A stretch of 64,000 nucleotides of DNA from JAGVSV01 sp040766135 (GCA_040766135.1 JAXGRA010000002.1:62001-126000); one strand, 5' to 3'. Positions 41,485 through 51,204 are shown, counted from the first letter of the stretch. The notes: a model not told the origin generated them from the letters alone. Numbers and translations: made by a program.

Positions 41485-41511
41485 TCAGCAGTCCGTTGGG
41501 CTGCGAATGGC

Positions 41512-41540
41512 ATTATACAAGAGGAGTGATGCCTTGTCAA
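41512..41540 (-). promoter_or_regulatory. Consensus promoter of tRNA-Gln-tRNA-Glu
   Basis: Minus strand TTGACA, 17 bases, TATAAT: exact consensus, divergent from the mannosidase promoter. Confidence 0.9.
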
Positions 41541-41559
41541 CGCTAAATTTTACAATGCG

Positions 41560-41588
41560 TTGAAGTCGCGGGCGCTGTATGCTATGCT
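41560..41588 (+). promoter_or_regulatory. Promoter of the alpha-mannosidase gene
   Basis: TTGAAG (41560-41565), 17 bases, TATGCT (41583-41588), about 45 bases before the TTG start. Confidence 0.65.
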
Positions 41589-41633
41589 GTGCGCAGATTG
41601 GGCAAAACCCAAATGATAAGGGAGGTACGGGGC

Positions 41634-44600
41634 TTGAAGTACATGCATTCAGAATGGTCCGGGCGGCTGCGCCACTGGATCAACACATTGCGGCAGGATA
41701 TTTACCTGCCGGTACAAGACATTGCCTTTGAAGGCTTCTTTACCATGGAGCACCTGACGCCGGAGCAAGCGGCACAGGGCAGTTTTTCACCCATCCCAAG
41801 AGGCACCAAATGGGGCAAAATGTACGAATACTGCTGGCTGCGCGCCACGGTAACCGTGCCGGAGGGCAATGCCCCGCGCTATGCGCTGAACCTGCCGGTG
41901 GGCAGCGAAGCCACGCTGTTCTTAGACGGCAAGGCGTTTGGCACCTATCGGTCTGACTGGGTGAAGGATCCGTTGCACTACATCGTGGATAACTTCCTGC
42001 CGGTGGGCGAATCTGCGGGCACCAAGCACGAACTGCTGATAGAGGCATATGCGGGGCACTTCTTCCCGCAAAGCACTTTGGGCGGGTGTGCCACCGGCCC
42101 GGTGATGCCCGGCGCTTATCAGGACCCCAAAAAAGACGGCGAGCGGGCGGAGATTGGCCACTGTACCTTAGGCATATGGAGTGAAGAGGCCTATCAGCTG
42201 CTGATGGACGTAATGACGTTGCAGATGCTGATGGAGCAGCTGGATGACAACTCCCTGCGGGCGGATAAAATCGCCACAGCGCTGGAGCAGTTTACGTTAG
42301 CCGTTGACTTTGAGCAGCCGCTGGAGCAGCGCATTCAAAGCTACCGCGAAGGCAGGAAAGCGTTGGCCCCCGCGCTGGCCGCACGCAACGGCAGCACCAT
42401 GCCGGTGTTCTATGGCATCGGCAATGCGCACTTAGACCTGGTCTGGCTGTGGCCTATCGCCGAGACGATCCGCAAAACTGCGCGCACCTTTGCCGCTCAG
42501 CTGCGCTTGCTGGACGAATATCCTGACTATATGTTCCTGCAAAGCCAGCCTGCCTCCTATGTGATGTGCCGCGATCATTATCCTGAACTATATGAGCGCG
42601 TGCGCAAGGCCATCCGCGACGGCCGCTGGATTGCCGAGGGCGCGATGTGGTCGGAGCCCGACACCAACATGACCAGCGGCGAATCGCTCATCCGCCAGAT
42701 TGTGCACGGCAAGCGCTTCTACAAGGATGAATTGGGCGTGGACAGCCAGCTGCTGTGGCTGCCGGACAGCTTTGGTTACTCTGCCGCGCTGCCGCAGATC
42801 CTCAACGGCTGCGGGGTCAAGTATCTGGTTACGCAAAAGATTTTCTGGTCCTACAACGAGGGCGACCAGTTCCCCTACCACTACTTCACGTGGCAGGGCG
42901 CGGATGGATCGGCCATTGATACGTTCCTGCCCACCAGCTATACCTATCGCACCGATCCCAAGGAAATTTGCGAGACCTGGAACAAGCGCGTAGAAAAGCG
43001 CGGCCTGGATGCGTTCCTGCTGCCGTTTGGCTACGGCGATGGCGGCGGCGGCCCCTGCCGGGACTACTTGGAATACATGGAGCGCGAGAAGGATTTGGAG
43101 GGTATGCCCAAGATGCGCATGGCCTCCCCCATCACGTTCTTCAAGGATATGGAGGCACAAGGCGGGCCCAACCACACCTATGTGGGCGAGTTGTATTTCT
43201 CCGCGCACCGCGGCGTATATACCGCTCAGGCCGCTGTTAAGAAAGGCAACCGCAAGGGTGAGATCGCCCTGCGCGAGGCCGAGGTCTGGGGTTCGCTGGC
43301 ACAAGCTAAGGGACACGCCTATCCGTATGCTGACATGGACGCCCAGTGGAAAGTGCTGCTGTTCAACCAGTTCCATGACATCCTACCCGGTTCCTCCATC
43401 GCGCGGGTATATGACGAAGCGCTCGAACAGCACAACGACATTATCCGCGCAGCGACCGGCCATGCAGCCGATGCGCAGCAGGCACTGATAACAAAGGACG
43501 AGGGCGTTACGGTGTTCAACTCTCTGTGCTTTGAGCGGCAGGCGCTGGTAACGCTGCCCGCAGATTACGCCCAGGGCGCTGTCACGCAGGAGGGCGCGCC
43601 GGTGCCCACGCAACCCACCCAAAACGGTGCGCTGGCGCTGGTAGATTTGCCCGCCGTGGGCGCGGTATCGCTCACCCCGGCCGCCGCCAAAGGCAAGGCA
43701 GGCCCCTGCACAGCAGCGATGGAGGGAGCCAACGCGCGGCTTACCAACGACCATGTGGACATTACCTTCAACGCACTGGGCGAGATTACTTCGTTTGTTG
43801 ATAAAGCCACCGGGCGCGAGTATGCAGCCGGCCCAATGAACAAACTGCTGATGTACAAGGATGTGCCGCGCCTGTTTGACGCCTGGGATATTGATTCGCA
43901 CTACGAGCTGCAACCCATTGCGCTGGATGAGCCCGCCACGATCACGGTGCTGGAAGCCAGCGGCCTGCGCGCATCGCTGCGCGTCACACGTCGCATCAAT
44001 CATTCGCAGTTCACGCAGGATATCTGCCTGTATGCGCACTTCGGACGGGTGGATTTCATCACCACGGTGGAGTGGAACGAACTGCACAGGCTGCTCAAGG
44101 TGGGGTTCCCGGTCAATGTGCGCGCCACCGAAGCCATCAATGAAATCCAGTTTGGCTATATGAAGCGCCCGACGCACCGTTCGCGCCTGTATGACAGCGA
44201 CCGGTTTGAGGTGTGCAACCAGCGGTACTCCGCGCTGTGCGATCAAAACCATGGCGCAGCGGTGCTCAACGACTGCAAATACGGCATCAGCCTGCACGAC
44301 AACGAAATGCGCCTGACGCTGCTGCGCGCGTCTACCTCGCCCGAAATGCGCGCCGACAACGGCACGCACACCTTCACCTACTCCTTCTTAGCCTGGGAGG
44401 GCAGTTTCATGGATGCGCCGGTGGTGCATCAGGCCTATGACCTGAACGTACCGGCCACGGTGATGCAGGGCAGTGCGCCGACCTTCAGCGCATTCAGCGT
44501 GGATGCCCCCAACGTGTTCATCGACACCATCAAGCCCGCTGAAGACCAAAGCGGCGATCTTATCCTGCGCCTGTATGAGGCCAAGCGCGCGGATACTGCC

Positions 44601-44747
44601 TGCACGCTGACCATCAACCTGCCGGTCAAGCAGGTGCTGGCCTGCGATATGCTGGAAAACCCGGTAAAACCGCTGGACGGCACCAACGAGGTTAACCTCG
44701 CTTTCCATACCTTTGAGGTAAAAACCCTGCGGCTGAAGCTGGCATAA
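41634..44747 (+). CDS. Alpha-mannosidase, glycoside hydrolase family 38
   Basis: Retaining enzyme that removes alpha-linked mannose from glycans. The 1037 residues contain an N-terminal beta-rich domain, the GH38 catalytic barrel with the zinc motif GNAHLDLVWLWP (about residue 265) and the nucleophile Asp in WLPDSFGYSAALPQI, the three-helix middle domain with LFNQFHDILPGSSI, and C-terminal beta domains. There is no signal peptide, so it is cytosolic and needs imported oligosaccharides. TTG 41634 is preferred over ATG 41643 because GGAGG is 8 bases upstream. It is a monocistronic gene with its own terminator, and no sugar transporter is adjacent. Confidence 0.95.
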   Translation: MKYMHSEWSGRLRHWINTLRQDIYLPVQDIAFEGFFTMEHLTPEQAAQGSFSPIPRGTKWGKMYEYCWLRATVTVPEGNAPRYALNLPVGSEATLFLDGKAFGTYRSDWVKDPLHYIVDNFLPVGESAGTKHELLIEAYAGHFFPQSTLGGCATGPVMPGAYQDPKKDGERAEIGHCTLGIWSEEAYQLLMDVMTLQMLMEQLDDNSLRADKIATALEQFTLAVDFEQPLEQRIQSYREGRKALAPALAARNGSTMPVFYGIGNAHLDLVWLWPIAETIRKTARTFAAQLRLLDEYPDYMFLQSQPASYVMCRDHYPELYERVRKAIRDGRWIAEGAMWSEPDTNMTSGESLIRQIVHGKRFYKDELGVDSQLLWLPDSFGYSAALPQILNGCGVKYLVTQKIFWSYNEGDQFPYHYFTWQGADGSAIDTFLPTSYTYRTDPKEICETWNKRVEKRGLDAFLLPFGYGDGGGGPCRDYLEYMEREKDLEGMPKMRMASPITFFKDMEAQGGPNHTYVGELYFSAHRGVYTAQAAVKKGNRKGEIALREAEVWGSLAQAKGHAYPYADMDAQWKVLLFNQFHDILPGSSIARVYDEALEQHNDIIRAATGHAADAQQALITKDEGVTVFNSLCFERQALVTLPADYAQGAVTQEGAPVPTQPTQNGALALVDLPAVGAVSLTPAAAKGKAGPCTAAMEGANARLTNDHVDITFNALGEITSFVDKATGREYAAGPMNKLLMYKDVPRLFDAWDIDSHYELQPIALDEPATITVLEASGLRASLRVTRRINHSQFTQDICLYAHFGRVDFITTVEWNELHRLLKVGFPVNVRATEAINEIQFGYMKRPTHRSRLYDSDRFEVCNQRYSALCDQNHGAAVLNDCKYGISLHDNEMRLTLLRASTSPEMRADNGTHTFTYSFLAWEGSFMDAPVVHQAYDLNVPATVMQGSAPTFSAFSVDAPNVFIDTIKPAEDQSGDLILRLYEAKRADTACTLTINLPVKQVLACDMLENPVKPLDGTNEVNLAFHTFEVKTLRLKLA

Positions 44748-44766
44748 AACACCTGAAACACAAAAG

Positions 44767-44800
44767 CGGCGCGCGGAAAATCCGTTCCGCGCGCCGTTTG
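44767..44800 (+). terminator. Terminator of the alpha-mannosidase gene
   Basis: Twelve-base-pair GC-rich stem (44767-44778 with 44785-44796), 6-base loop, then TTTG. Confidence 0.8.
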
Positions 44801-44808
44801 TTATGTAT

Positions 44809-44833
44809 GAAAAAACCGGCCCGAAAGCCGGTT
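44809..44833 (-). terminator. Terminator of rnpB
   Basis: Seven-base-pair stem (44814-44820 with 44827-44833) followed on the minus strand by a run of T (44809-44813 region), 13 bases beyond the rnpB 3' end. Confidence 0.85.
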
Positions 44834-44845
44834 TCCCTATGTAAA

Positions 44846-45175
44846 TGAGCGCAGCCTGTAAGCCGAGTTCTGTCGTGAATGGCCATCTATCTACGCAACC
44901 TGTCGCCAGGCTGCTGATGCGATAACGGGAGCGGGACGGGCCGCCCCATGCGCCCCCTTCTATCTTGCACCGGGTGGGGTTTACATGACGGACAAGTTGC
45001 CAGGCCGCCGGTGCGCTCTTACCGCACCTTTCCACCCTTGCCGGGAAACCCGGCGGTATCTCTCTGTTGCACTCGCCTTGGAGTCGCCTCCACCAGCCGT
45101 TAGCTGGCACCCTGCCCTGCGGTGCTCGGACTTTCCTCGTGCCTTGCGGCACGCGGCCATTTGGCTGCCTCACCT
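44846..45175 (-). ncRNA. rnpB: RNase P RNA, bacterial class A
   Basis: Ribozyme that removes 5' leaders from tRNA precursors. The minus strand shows GAGGAAAGTCCGAGCACCGC near the 5' end, AGGGTGCCAGCTAACGGC, GGTGGAAAGGTGCGG, the P4-associated ACAGAACTCGGCTTACAGGC near the 3' end, and P1 pairing of GCAGCC with GGCTGC. The branched P12 region and the absence of the Bacillus-specific layout indicate the ancestral A type. It begins 8 bases beyond the zinc-ribbon gene and probably depends on a promoter within that gene or on processing. End positions are approximate. Confidence 0.95.
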
Positions 45176-45182
45176 CAAAAGG

Positions 45183-45884
45183 CTATCCGATAATCAACCG
45201 TCCGCACGTCTCACATTCCACGGGATTGCCGGCCTTGATATCGCGCAGCACCGAGGACGGAAACGCCATGTTGCACCCGCCACACTGGCCATCTATTTCC
45301 TTGGCCATGGGCGGCATGCAGCGCTGCTTGATTTGCTCGTAGCGCTCCAAATACTTGGGCTCAATGCCTTCCCTCTTGGATTTCGCAATAGCGGTCAGTT
45401 TTTCCAGCTCCTCTGACTTTTCCTGATACTCCGCGTCATATTCCACGCGCAGCTCGTCAAACTCCTGCTTGCAGCGGATGGCACGCACCTTGATATCGCG
45501 TTGGCGCTTATCACGCTCCGCCGCGTTGCGCCGAATGCTGCGGATTTCCTGCTCATATTCATCCAGACTTGCAGTGATGCGGGCAACTTCTTCCATATAG
45601 CCCTGCACATCGACACTGCTGGATGCAGGGTTTTCCTGAATGCGCGCCTGCAGCTGGCGCAGCTGATCCTCCATCATGCTGACGGCATCCTTGAGCGCAT
45701 CTGTACGATCTACCATCGCCAGCACTTCGTCCTCTATGCCCTTGAGCATTCCCTGCTGTTCTTTGAGCGATTCGCGCAACTTCAGCAGGCGCAGCCGATT
45801 GGGCGAACGCTTGATCAAACGGTTTAAATTGTATACCTCCACATCGGACTGCTGATATTCCCAAAGCAGCTCTAACTGTCCCAT
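45183..45884 (-). CDS. Coiled-coil protein with C4 zinc ribbon (DUF164 type)
   Basis: The 233 residues have a long N-terminal antiparallel coiled coil (about 20-170, Glu/Lys/Leu-rich) and a C-terminal zinc ribbon with the Cys pairs CGGC and CETCG. The build matches the HP0958-like C4-type zinc-ribbon family, which binds nucleic acid. Placed directly after nif3 (18 bases) and before rnpB, the usual Clostridia context. The molecular role in this group is not established. Confidence 0.88.
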   Translation of the reverse strand: MGQLELLWEYQQSDVEVYNLNRLIKRSPNRLRLLKLRESLKEQQGMLKGIEDEVLAMVDRTDALKDAVSMMEDQLRQLQARIQENPASSSVDVQGYMEEVARITASLDEYEQEIRSIRRNAAERDKRQRDIKVRAIRCKQEFDELRVEYDAEYQEKSEELEKLTAIAKSKREGIEPKYLERYEQIKQRCMPPMAKEIDGQCGGCNMAFPSSVLRDIKAGNPVECETCGRLIIG

Positions 45885-45902
45885 ATATACCCTCCTTGCG
45901 GC

Positions 45903-46676
45903 TTATTTTAACCCATACGGATGCAGGGGCGAAACATAAACCGCTACCTTGTATTGTAGTTGATTGAGGTGCGCTTGTAAACCGCGCGCCAGAGGATGCA
46001 GCATCTGCATTTCAGTTTCGGCATGGCCGGCGGATATCAGCACCATACCTTGGGCACGGGCTTGCAGTGCATGATGGTGCCGCACCTCGCCTGTCAACAG
46101 CGCCTGCGCGCCCAGCAGCGATGCTTCCCTGTACCCCTCACTATAGGAGCCGCCTACCACAGCCAGGGTGTGTACCCTGTGGTCGGCAGGCCCATGTGCA
46201 ACCGGCGTCCCCCCCAAAGTATCGGCCACAAGGCTGCACAGATCTTTTACCGGCATGTTTTGAGGCAGCTCCCCCGCCCACACATACGGCCCTTCCCGAC
46301 GCAGGTTTTGGAGGCCCAGCAGATGGGCCATGGCCAGGGTTCCGCTTACCTCACTCTGGTCTGCGTTGGTGTGCGCGCTGATGAGCGCACGCCCTTCGCG
46401 AATCAGACGCGACAGCAGCGCGCCCTCATATTCATCCTCCAGAAGGGATTGAACCGGTGCAAACATCAGTGGGTGGTGCGACACAATCAACTGCGCATTC
46501 AGCGCCTGGGCCTCTTCCAGCACCTGCGGGGTAACATCCAGCGCCAGCAGCACGCTGTCCACTTCCTGTGCCATGCTGCCTACCAGCAGGCCGCTGTTGT
46601 CGCCTTCTTCCTGGGTATCAAAAGGTGCAATGGAGTTGATATACTCATAAATTGTGCGTACTGTCGCCTGTTGCAT
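45903..46676 (-). CDS. Nif3-like dinuclear metal-centre protein
   Basis: Member of the NIF3/YqfO-DUF34 family, toroid hexamers with a two-metal site and uncertain activity (possibly GTP cyclohydrolase I type 2-like). The 257 residues contain EEGDNSGLLVG, LLALDVTPQVLEEA, LIVSHHPLMF (His metal ligands), SAHTNAD and GHAETE near the C-terminus. ATG 46676 gives the normal family start and overlaps the trmK end by 32 bases, the typical trmK-nif3 coupling. Confidence 0.92.
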   Translation of the reverse strand: MQQATVRTIYEYINSIAPFDTQEEGDNSGLLVGSMAQEVDSVLLALDVTPQVLEEAQALNAQLIVSHHPLMFAPVQSLLEDEYEGALLSRLIREGRALISAHTNADQSEVSGTLAMAHLLGLQNLRREGPYVWAGELPQNMPVKDLCSLVADTLGGTPVAHGPADHRVHTLAVVGGSYSEGYREASLLGAQALLTGEVRHHHALQARAQGMVLISAGHAETEMQMLHPLARGLQAHLNQLQYKVAVYVSPLHPYGLK

Positions 46677-47328
46677 GCCCGATTGCCTCCTTAAGCCATG
46701 TAAGATGCAGCTGCGTGTCCGCCGCGCGTTGCGCCGAAACGACCTCAAAGCGCCATTGCAGATAACCTTGCAGCAGTGCAGGACCATCCGCACACAGCGC
46801 AGGGCCTGTATACAGCTGCTGCGGGGTGTAGGCAGCCTGTCCCCTGCGCGCCTCTATAACCGTATAATACCGCCCCTGGCTTTTGACCACCTGCTCGCGG
46901 TGCAGCACGTATCCCGCCTGATGCAATGCCTTGCGCAACGCAGGCTGCCCGGTATGCGCAGACAGCACCAGCGTTGCATTGCCCAGATGCTGCTTGTTTT
47001 TCAGCATGCGCGCGATGGTCGTGCCGCCCATCCCCATCACGGCTACAGCATCCACCGGGCGGTCAATCGCTTCAAATCCATCCGCCTGTACGAACGTAGC
47101 ACGGTCATAAAGGCCGTGCCGTGTAAGCAGTACCTTGGCTTTTTCCAAGGCTTTTGCGCTGATATCGCTGACAATCATATGCCGGCAAATATCGCGCGCC
47201 AGCAGGTGACAGGCCAGCCGCCCATGGTCAGCGCCGATGTCGGCACCTAAGCTGCCTTGGGGAAAGCATTTAAGCGCAGCCAGCAACCGATCATCCAGCG
47301 ACGGCAGCGCACCGCCCGATGATATCAA
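46645..47328 (-). CDS. trmK: tRNA (adenine-22 N1) methyltransferase TrmK
   Basis: SAM-dependent methyltransferase acting on A22 of tRNA. The 227 residues have the Rossmann motif GADIGADHGRLACHLL near residue 28, the family segment VAVMGMGGTTIARML and a C-terminal helical region. The start is TTG 47328, overlapping the rpoD stop as TTGA, so the two are translationally coupled. The rpoD-trmK-nif3 order is typical of Firmicutes. Confidence 0.93.
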   Translation of the reverse strand: MISSGGALPSLDDRLLAALKCFPQGSLGADIGADHGRLACHLLARDICRHMIVSDISAKALEKAKVLLTRHGLYDRATFVQADGFEAIDRPVDAVAVMGMGGTTIARMLKNKQHLGNATLVLSAHTGQPALRKALHQAGYVLHREQVVKSQGRYYTVIEARRGQAAYTPQQLYTGPALCADGPALLQGYLQWRFEVVSAQRAADTQLHLTWLKEAIGHATGDSTHNL

Positions 47329-48419
47329 TCCAGGAAATCGCGCAGCTTTTTGCTGCGGCTGGGATGGCGCAGCTTGCGCAGGGCCTTGGCCTCTATCTGG
47401 CGGATACGCTCGCGGGTAACGGTAAATTCCTTGCCCACTTCTTCCAGCGTGCGCGGGTTGCCATCATCCAGCCCGAAGCGCAGGCGCAACACCTTGGCCT
47501 CGCGCGGGGTCAGCGTATCCAGCACATCCCACAGCAGCTCCTTCATCAGCGCATTGGATGCTGCCTCGGCCGGGGCCGGTGCATCCTCGTCCTGGATAAA
47601 GTCGCCCAAATGGCTGTCTTCTTCCTCGCCGATGGGGGTTTCCAGCGAAACGGGTTCCTGAGCGATCTTGATAATCTCACGAACCTTGCTTTCGCTAATG
47701 CCCATGGCCTTGGCGATTTCTTCTGGCGTGGGCTCCCGCCCGTATTCCTGCAGCAGCTGGCGCGAAATACGGATCAGCTTGTTAATGGTCTCCACCATGT
47801 GCACAGGGATACGGATGGTGCGCGCCTGGTCGGCAATGGCGCGGGTAATGGCCTGCCGGATCCACCAGGTGGCGTAGGTGGAAAACTTGTATCCTTTGGT
47901 GTAATCGAACTTTTCGACAGCTTTGATCAGGCCCAGGTTGCCCTCCTGAATCAGATCCAGGAACAGCATGCCGCGGCCGACATAGCGTTTGGCGATGGAA
48001 ACCACCAAGCGCAGGTTAGCCTCGGCCAGTTCGCGCTTGGCATTTTCGTCACCTGCTTCCATGCGCTTGGCAATCTCGACTTCCTGCTCCGCGGTCAGCA
48101 GCGGCACCTTGCCGATTTCTTTCAGGTACATGCGCACCGGGTCATCAATGTTGATGGCCTCCGGTACGCTCAGGTCAATCTCGTCCTCTTCGGGCTCCTC
48201 GGCTTCCTTGTTGGGGCGCAGAGTAGTTTCCCCGCGCGTTATCTGCACGCCCATGGTTTCCAGCGTGTCCAGAATATTTTCGAATTGAGCGGGATCTACC
48301 TCATCAGTCGATAGCGCGCTGATAATCTCATCATAGCTGATTGACCCACGCGCTTTAGCGGTTTCATAAAGTTCCCGAAGTTTTTGCTCCTGCTGCACGT
48401 TGGCTGCTCCTGCCTCCAA
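47325..48419 (-). CDS. rpoD: RNA polymerase primary sigma factor RpoD (sigma-A)
   Basis: Directs housekeeping transcription. The 364 residues contain region 1.1 (short), region 1.2 (DPVRMYLKEIGKVPLLT), region 2 (RLVVSIAKRYVGRGMLFLDLIQEGNLGLIKAVEKFDY in part and YKFSTYATWWIRQAITRAI), region 3 and region 4 with EEVGKEFTVTRERIRQIEAKALRKLRHP. The start appears to be TTG 48419, directly after the dnaG stop codon; GTG 48398 is another candidate. It fits the strong TTGACA/TATAAT promoters found in this window. Confidence 0.97.
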   Translation of the reverse strand: MEAGAANVQQEQKLRELYETAKARGSISYDEIISALSTDEVDPAQFENILDTLETMGVQITRGETTLRPNKEAEEPEEDEIDLSVPEAINIDDPVRMYLKEIGKVPLLTAEQEVEIAKRMEAGDENAKRELAEANLRLVVSIAKRYVGRGMLFLDLIQEGNLGLIKAVEKFDYTKGYKFSTYATWWIRQAITRAIADQARTIRIPVHMVETINKLIRISRQLLQEYGREPTPEEIAKAMGISESKVREIIKIAQEPVSLETPIGEEEDSHLGDFIQDEDAPAPAEAASNALMKELLWDVLDTLTPREAKVLRLRFGLDDGNPRTLEEVGKEFTVTRERIRQIEAKALRKLRHPSRSKKLRDFLD

Positions 48420-50192
48420 CTACATCACGTCCTTTCCGTTTGTCCACCCGCCTTGGGCTTGTGCGATTTTTTTGCTCAGTGTCATAATCTCGGACAGCAC
48501 CCGCTGCCGTTCCTCCCCCTGCGCGCTTTCCATCTGGGCACGCAGCGCGGTTAAGCGTTTATCAATGTGGCGCCGGTGCAGCACCCGCAGGCAATCCTCC
48601 GCTGCTACCAGGGCATCCTCACGCCCCAAGTCCAACTCCTTGCTGAAAATTTCGCTGAGAATAGAAACTTCTTCCGGGGTTTCCGCCTCCGAAAGTATCT
48701 GCGGCGGGCGCATGCCATCCATCAGCTTGCGCGCCGTTTCCCGGTACAGAGGCACCTCAAAGTCCTCCTCCACAATCATACCCTCCGGCAGGTACCCCAA
48801 AGCGCTTAGCGTAAGCAATGTTTTTTCAGCAGCGCTGTCATCGGTGGCCTCCCGCGTGGGACGATTGGGCGCATGGCGCGCGCGCACATTGATCGGGTCC
48901 GCCTGGGAACGTTGCCGCACGCCCACCTGCGCCAGCAGCACATCTCGGCTAAAACCCGTCTTAATGGCCAGCGCTTTGAGATGGTTTTCCAGCACCACCG
49001 GGTCGGCCACGGTTTTAAGCAGCACAGCGGCAGCCTTGGCAAACTCCGTGCGTCCTTCCTCCCCGGTCAAGTCATAGCCCCGCTCCATCCGTTCCAGCTT
49101 AAACGCCAGCGACGATATCGGCCGCACCGCCCGGAAAGCATCCACCCCGCGCTGGCGCAGCATGTCATCAGGATCCAGGTTATCCGGGAAACGTAGCACG
49201 CGCACATTCATCTGCTCCGCTTCTAAGATGTCGATGGCGCGTTCGGTGGCCGCCTGCCCGGCCTCATCCCCATCGTAGGCAATCCATACCGTGGGGGCCA
49301 GGCGTTTCATCAGGCGCGCCTGTTCCTGGGTAAGCGAGGTGCCCAGCGTTGCAACTGCGCCTTGGATGCCGTTCTGCGACAGCGCAATGACATCCATGTA
49401 TCCTTCTACCAGAAACAGCTGCTTCAAATCCCTTTGGCGGCGTAGCAGGTTGGTCGCATACAGGTTGTAGCGCTTGTTAAATACCGGGGTATCGCCTGTG
49501 TTCAGATATTTTGGGTTATCATTGCCCAAGGCACGCGCGCCGAAGCCCAGCACATTGCCATACATGTTCTGGATGGGGAACATCAGCCGTCCGCGAAAGG
49601 CGTCATACCTGCGCCCCTCCCGGTCACGCACGATGCCCGCTTCCACCAGCTCATCGTCCTGATAGCCCTGTGCGCGCAGATGATCACACAGATCCGTCCA
49701 TTCATCGGCGCTTACACCCAGCCCAAACCGGCGGATGGTGCTGTCATCCACTCCACGCTTGCGCAGGTAGGCCAGCGCTGTTTCGCCCTTGGCCGTCCAC
49801 AGGTTGGCATGGTAGTACACAGCAGCCTCGCGGTTGAGGGCATACAGGCGCTCCCGGCGAGTGGCTTCCTGCTGCGCTTCGGGGTTCGTGGTCAGCTCCG
49901 GTAGCGGCATGTGCAATTGCTTGGCCAGATGCGCCAGCGCCTCCGCAAAGGTCATGCGCTCCATCTCCATCACGAACTGCACCACATTGCCCCCGGCCTT
50001 GCAGCCGAAGCAATGGTACAGGTTCATGTCGCCGCTGACGGAAAAGGAGGCGGTCTTTTCATTGTGGAAGGGGCACAGGCCCCAGTACCGCTGCCCGCGC
50101 TTGGTCAGCGGCAGATAGCTCGACACCACCTGCACGATGTCGGCCCGCGCAAACAACTCATCTACCCATTCCCGGGGATATCTGCCTTGCAT
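48420..50192 (-). CDS. dnaG: DNA primase DnaG
   Basis: Makes RNA primers at the replication fork. The 590 residues have the N-terminal CHC2 zinc finger (CPFHNEKTASFSVSG and YHCFGCKAGGN, about 40-65), the catalytic TOPRIM core (LFLVEGYMDVIAL, AYDGDEAGQAATERA), and a C-terminal helicase-binding region. It precedes rpoD without a gap, the macromolecular-synthesis arrangement. Confidence 0.97.
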   Translation of the reverse strand: MQGRYPREWVDELFARADIVQVVSSYLPLTKRGQRYWGLCPFHNEKTASFSVSGDMNLYHCFGCKAGGNVVQFVMEMERMTFAEALAHLAKQLHMPLPELTTNPEAQQEATRRERLYALNREAAVYYHANLWTAKGETALAYLRKRGVDDSTIRRFGLGVSADEWTDLCDHLRAQGYQDDELVEAGIVRDREGRRYDAFRGRLMFPIQNMYGNVLGFGARALGNDNPKYLNTGDTPVFNKRYNLYATNLLRRQRDLKQLFLVEGYMDVIALSQNGIQGAVATLGTSLTQEQARLMKRLAPTVWIAYDGDEAGQAATERAIDILEAEQMNVRVLRFPDNLDPDDMLRQRGVDAFRAVRPISSLAFKLERMERGYDLTGEEGRTEFAKAAAVLLKTVADPVVLENHLKALAIKTGFSRDVLLAQVGVRQRSQADPINVRARHAPNRPTREATDDSAAEKTLLTLSALGYLPEGMIVEEDFEVPLYRETARKLMDGMRPPQILSEAETPEEVSILSEIFSKELDLGREDALVAAEDCLRVLHRRHIDKRLTALRAQMESAQGEERQRVLSEIMTLSKKIAQAQGGWTNGKDVM

Positions 50193-50202
50193 TGCGCCCC
50201 CC

Positions 50203-51204
50203 TTACACTACGGAAAAGGATTCCGGCACAAACAGTTTGCGGAACAGCCGCATCGCAAACCGATCGGTCATGGAGGCCAGATAATCCACCACCGCGCGCT
50301 CGGTACCCTCCACGTACGAAGCCGTCACATACTCCAGCGGCATATCAACCGGGTTGTTCATGAAGTGCGCAAACAGCTGCGACAGGACAAAGTCACACTT
50401 CTGTTCTTCCTCATCGCGCCACTTGTCCTGGTACACGCGTTCAAACAGGAAAGCACGCAAGGCATCGGTTGCAATCTGCACATCCTGCCCGGCGCGGATG
50501 TCGTGCTGATCGCGGCTGGCGGCTACGATATCGCCAATCATGGTGCTGATGCGCTCGCCATGCGTGTGCCCCAGCACGCGCAGGCAATTCTCAGGCAGTT
50601 CAAAGGGCTGCAGGATGCCGCCGCGCAGCGCATCGTCGATATCATGGTTGATATAGGCGATGCGATCAGCCCGCGCTACCACTTGCGCTTCTAAGGTGGA
50701 AGGAGCCTTTCCACCGGAATGGTTGAGGATGCCGTCCCGCACCTCCCACGTCAGGTTCAGACCGTTCTTGCCCTCTAATTTTTCCACCACGCGCAGGCTT
50801 TGCTCGTTGTGGCGGAAGCCACCGGAGGTTAGGCAATTCAAGGTGCGCTCGCCGATGTGCCCAAAGGGCGTATGCCCTAAGTCATGCCCCAGGGCGATGG
50901 CCTCGGTAAGGTCTTCATTCAGGCGCAGTGCGCGCGCAATGGTGCGCGCAATTTGGGATACCTCCAGCGTGTGCGTCAGACGGGTACGGAAATGATCGCC
51001 CTCCGGCGACAGGAATACCTGCGTTTTAAACTGCAAGCGCCGGAAGCTTTTGCTATGCAGGATGCGGTCACGGTCACGCTGAAAATCCGTGCGCAGGTCA
51101 CACGGGGCCAAGGGGCGTTCCCGGCCCTTGGTATAGGCACTCTTGGCCGCAAACGGCGAAAGCGCCTGTATTTCCCTTTCTTCCAGCATTTCCCGAATGT
51201 TCAT
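50203..51204 (-). CDS. dgt: Deoxyguanosinetriphosphate triphosphohydrolase-like protein
   Basis: HD-domain enzyme that cleaves dNTPs to nucleoside and triphosphate. The 333 residues contain FRRLQFKTQVFLSPEGDHFRTRLTHTLEV with the first His, the HD pair in ALGHDLGHTPFGH and NHSGGKAPSTLEAQVVARADRIAYINHDIDD. It lies 10 bases before dnaG on the same strand, a frequent Clostridia neighbour. Confidence 0.93.
   Translation of the reverse strand: MNIREMLEEREIQALSPFAAKSAYTKGRERPLAPCDLRTDFQRDRDRILHSKSFRRLQFKTQVFLSPEGDHFRTRLTHTLEVSQIARTIARALRLNEDLTEAIALGHDLGHTPFGHIGERTLNCLTSGGFRHNEQSLRVVEKLEGKNGLNLTWEVRDGILNHSGGKAPSTLEAQVVARADRIAYINHDIDDALRGGILQPFELPENCLRVLGHTHGERISTMIGDIVAASRDQHDIRAGQDVQIATDALRAFLFERVYQDKWRDEEEQKCDFVLSQLFAHFMNNPVDMPLEYVTASYVEGTERAVVDYLASMTDRFAMRLFRKLFVPESFSVV

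Noticed and set aside
43383..44369. 328-residue open frame antisense to the alpha-mannosidase, with others at 42588-43376 and 44388-45173
   Set aside because: Shadow frames of a GC-rich gene; no family resemblance, and one runs across rnpB.
44985..45416. Open frames across 44985-45416 on the plus strand
   Set aside because: They overlie RNase P RNA and the zinc-ribbon gene.
47319..48314. 331-residue open frame antisense to rpoD
   Set aside because: Fully explained by the conserved rpoD gene on the other strand.
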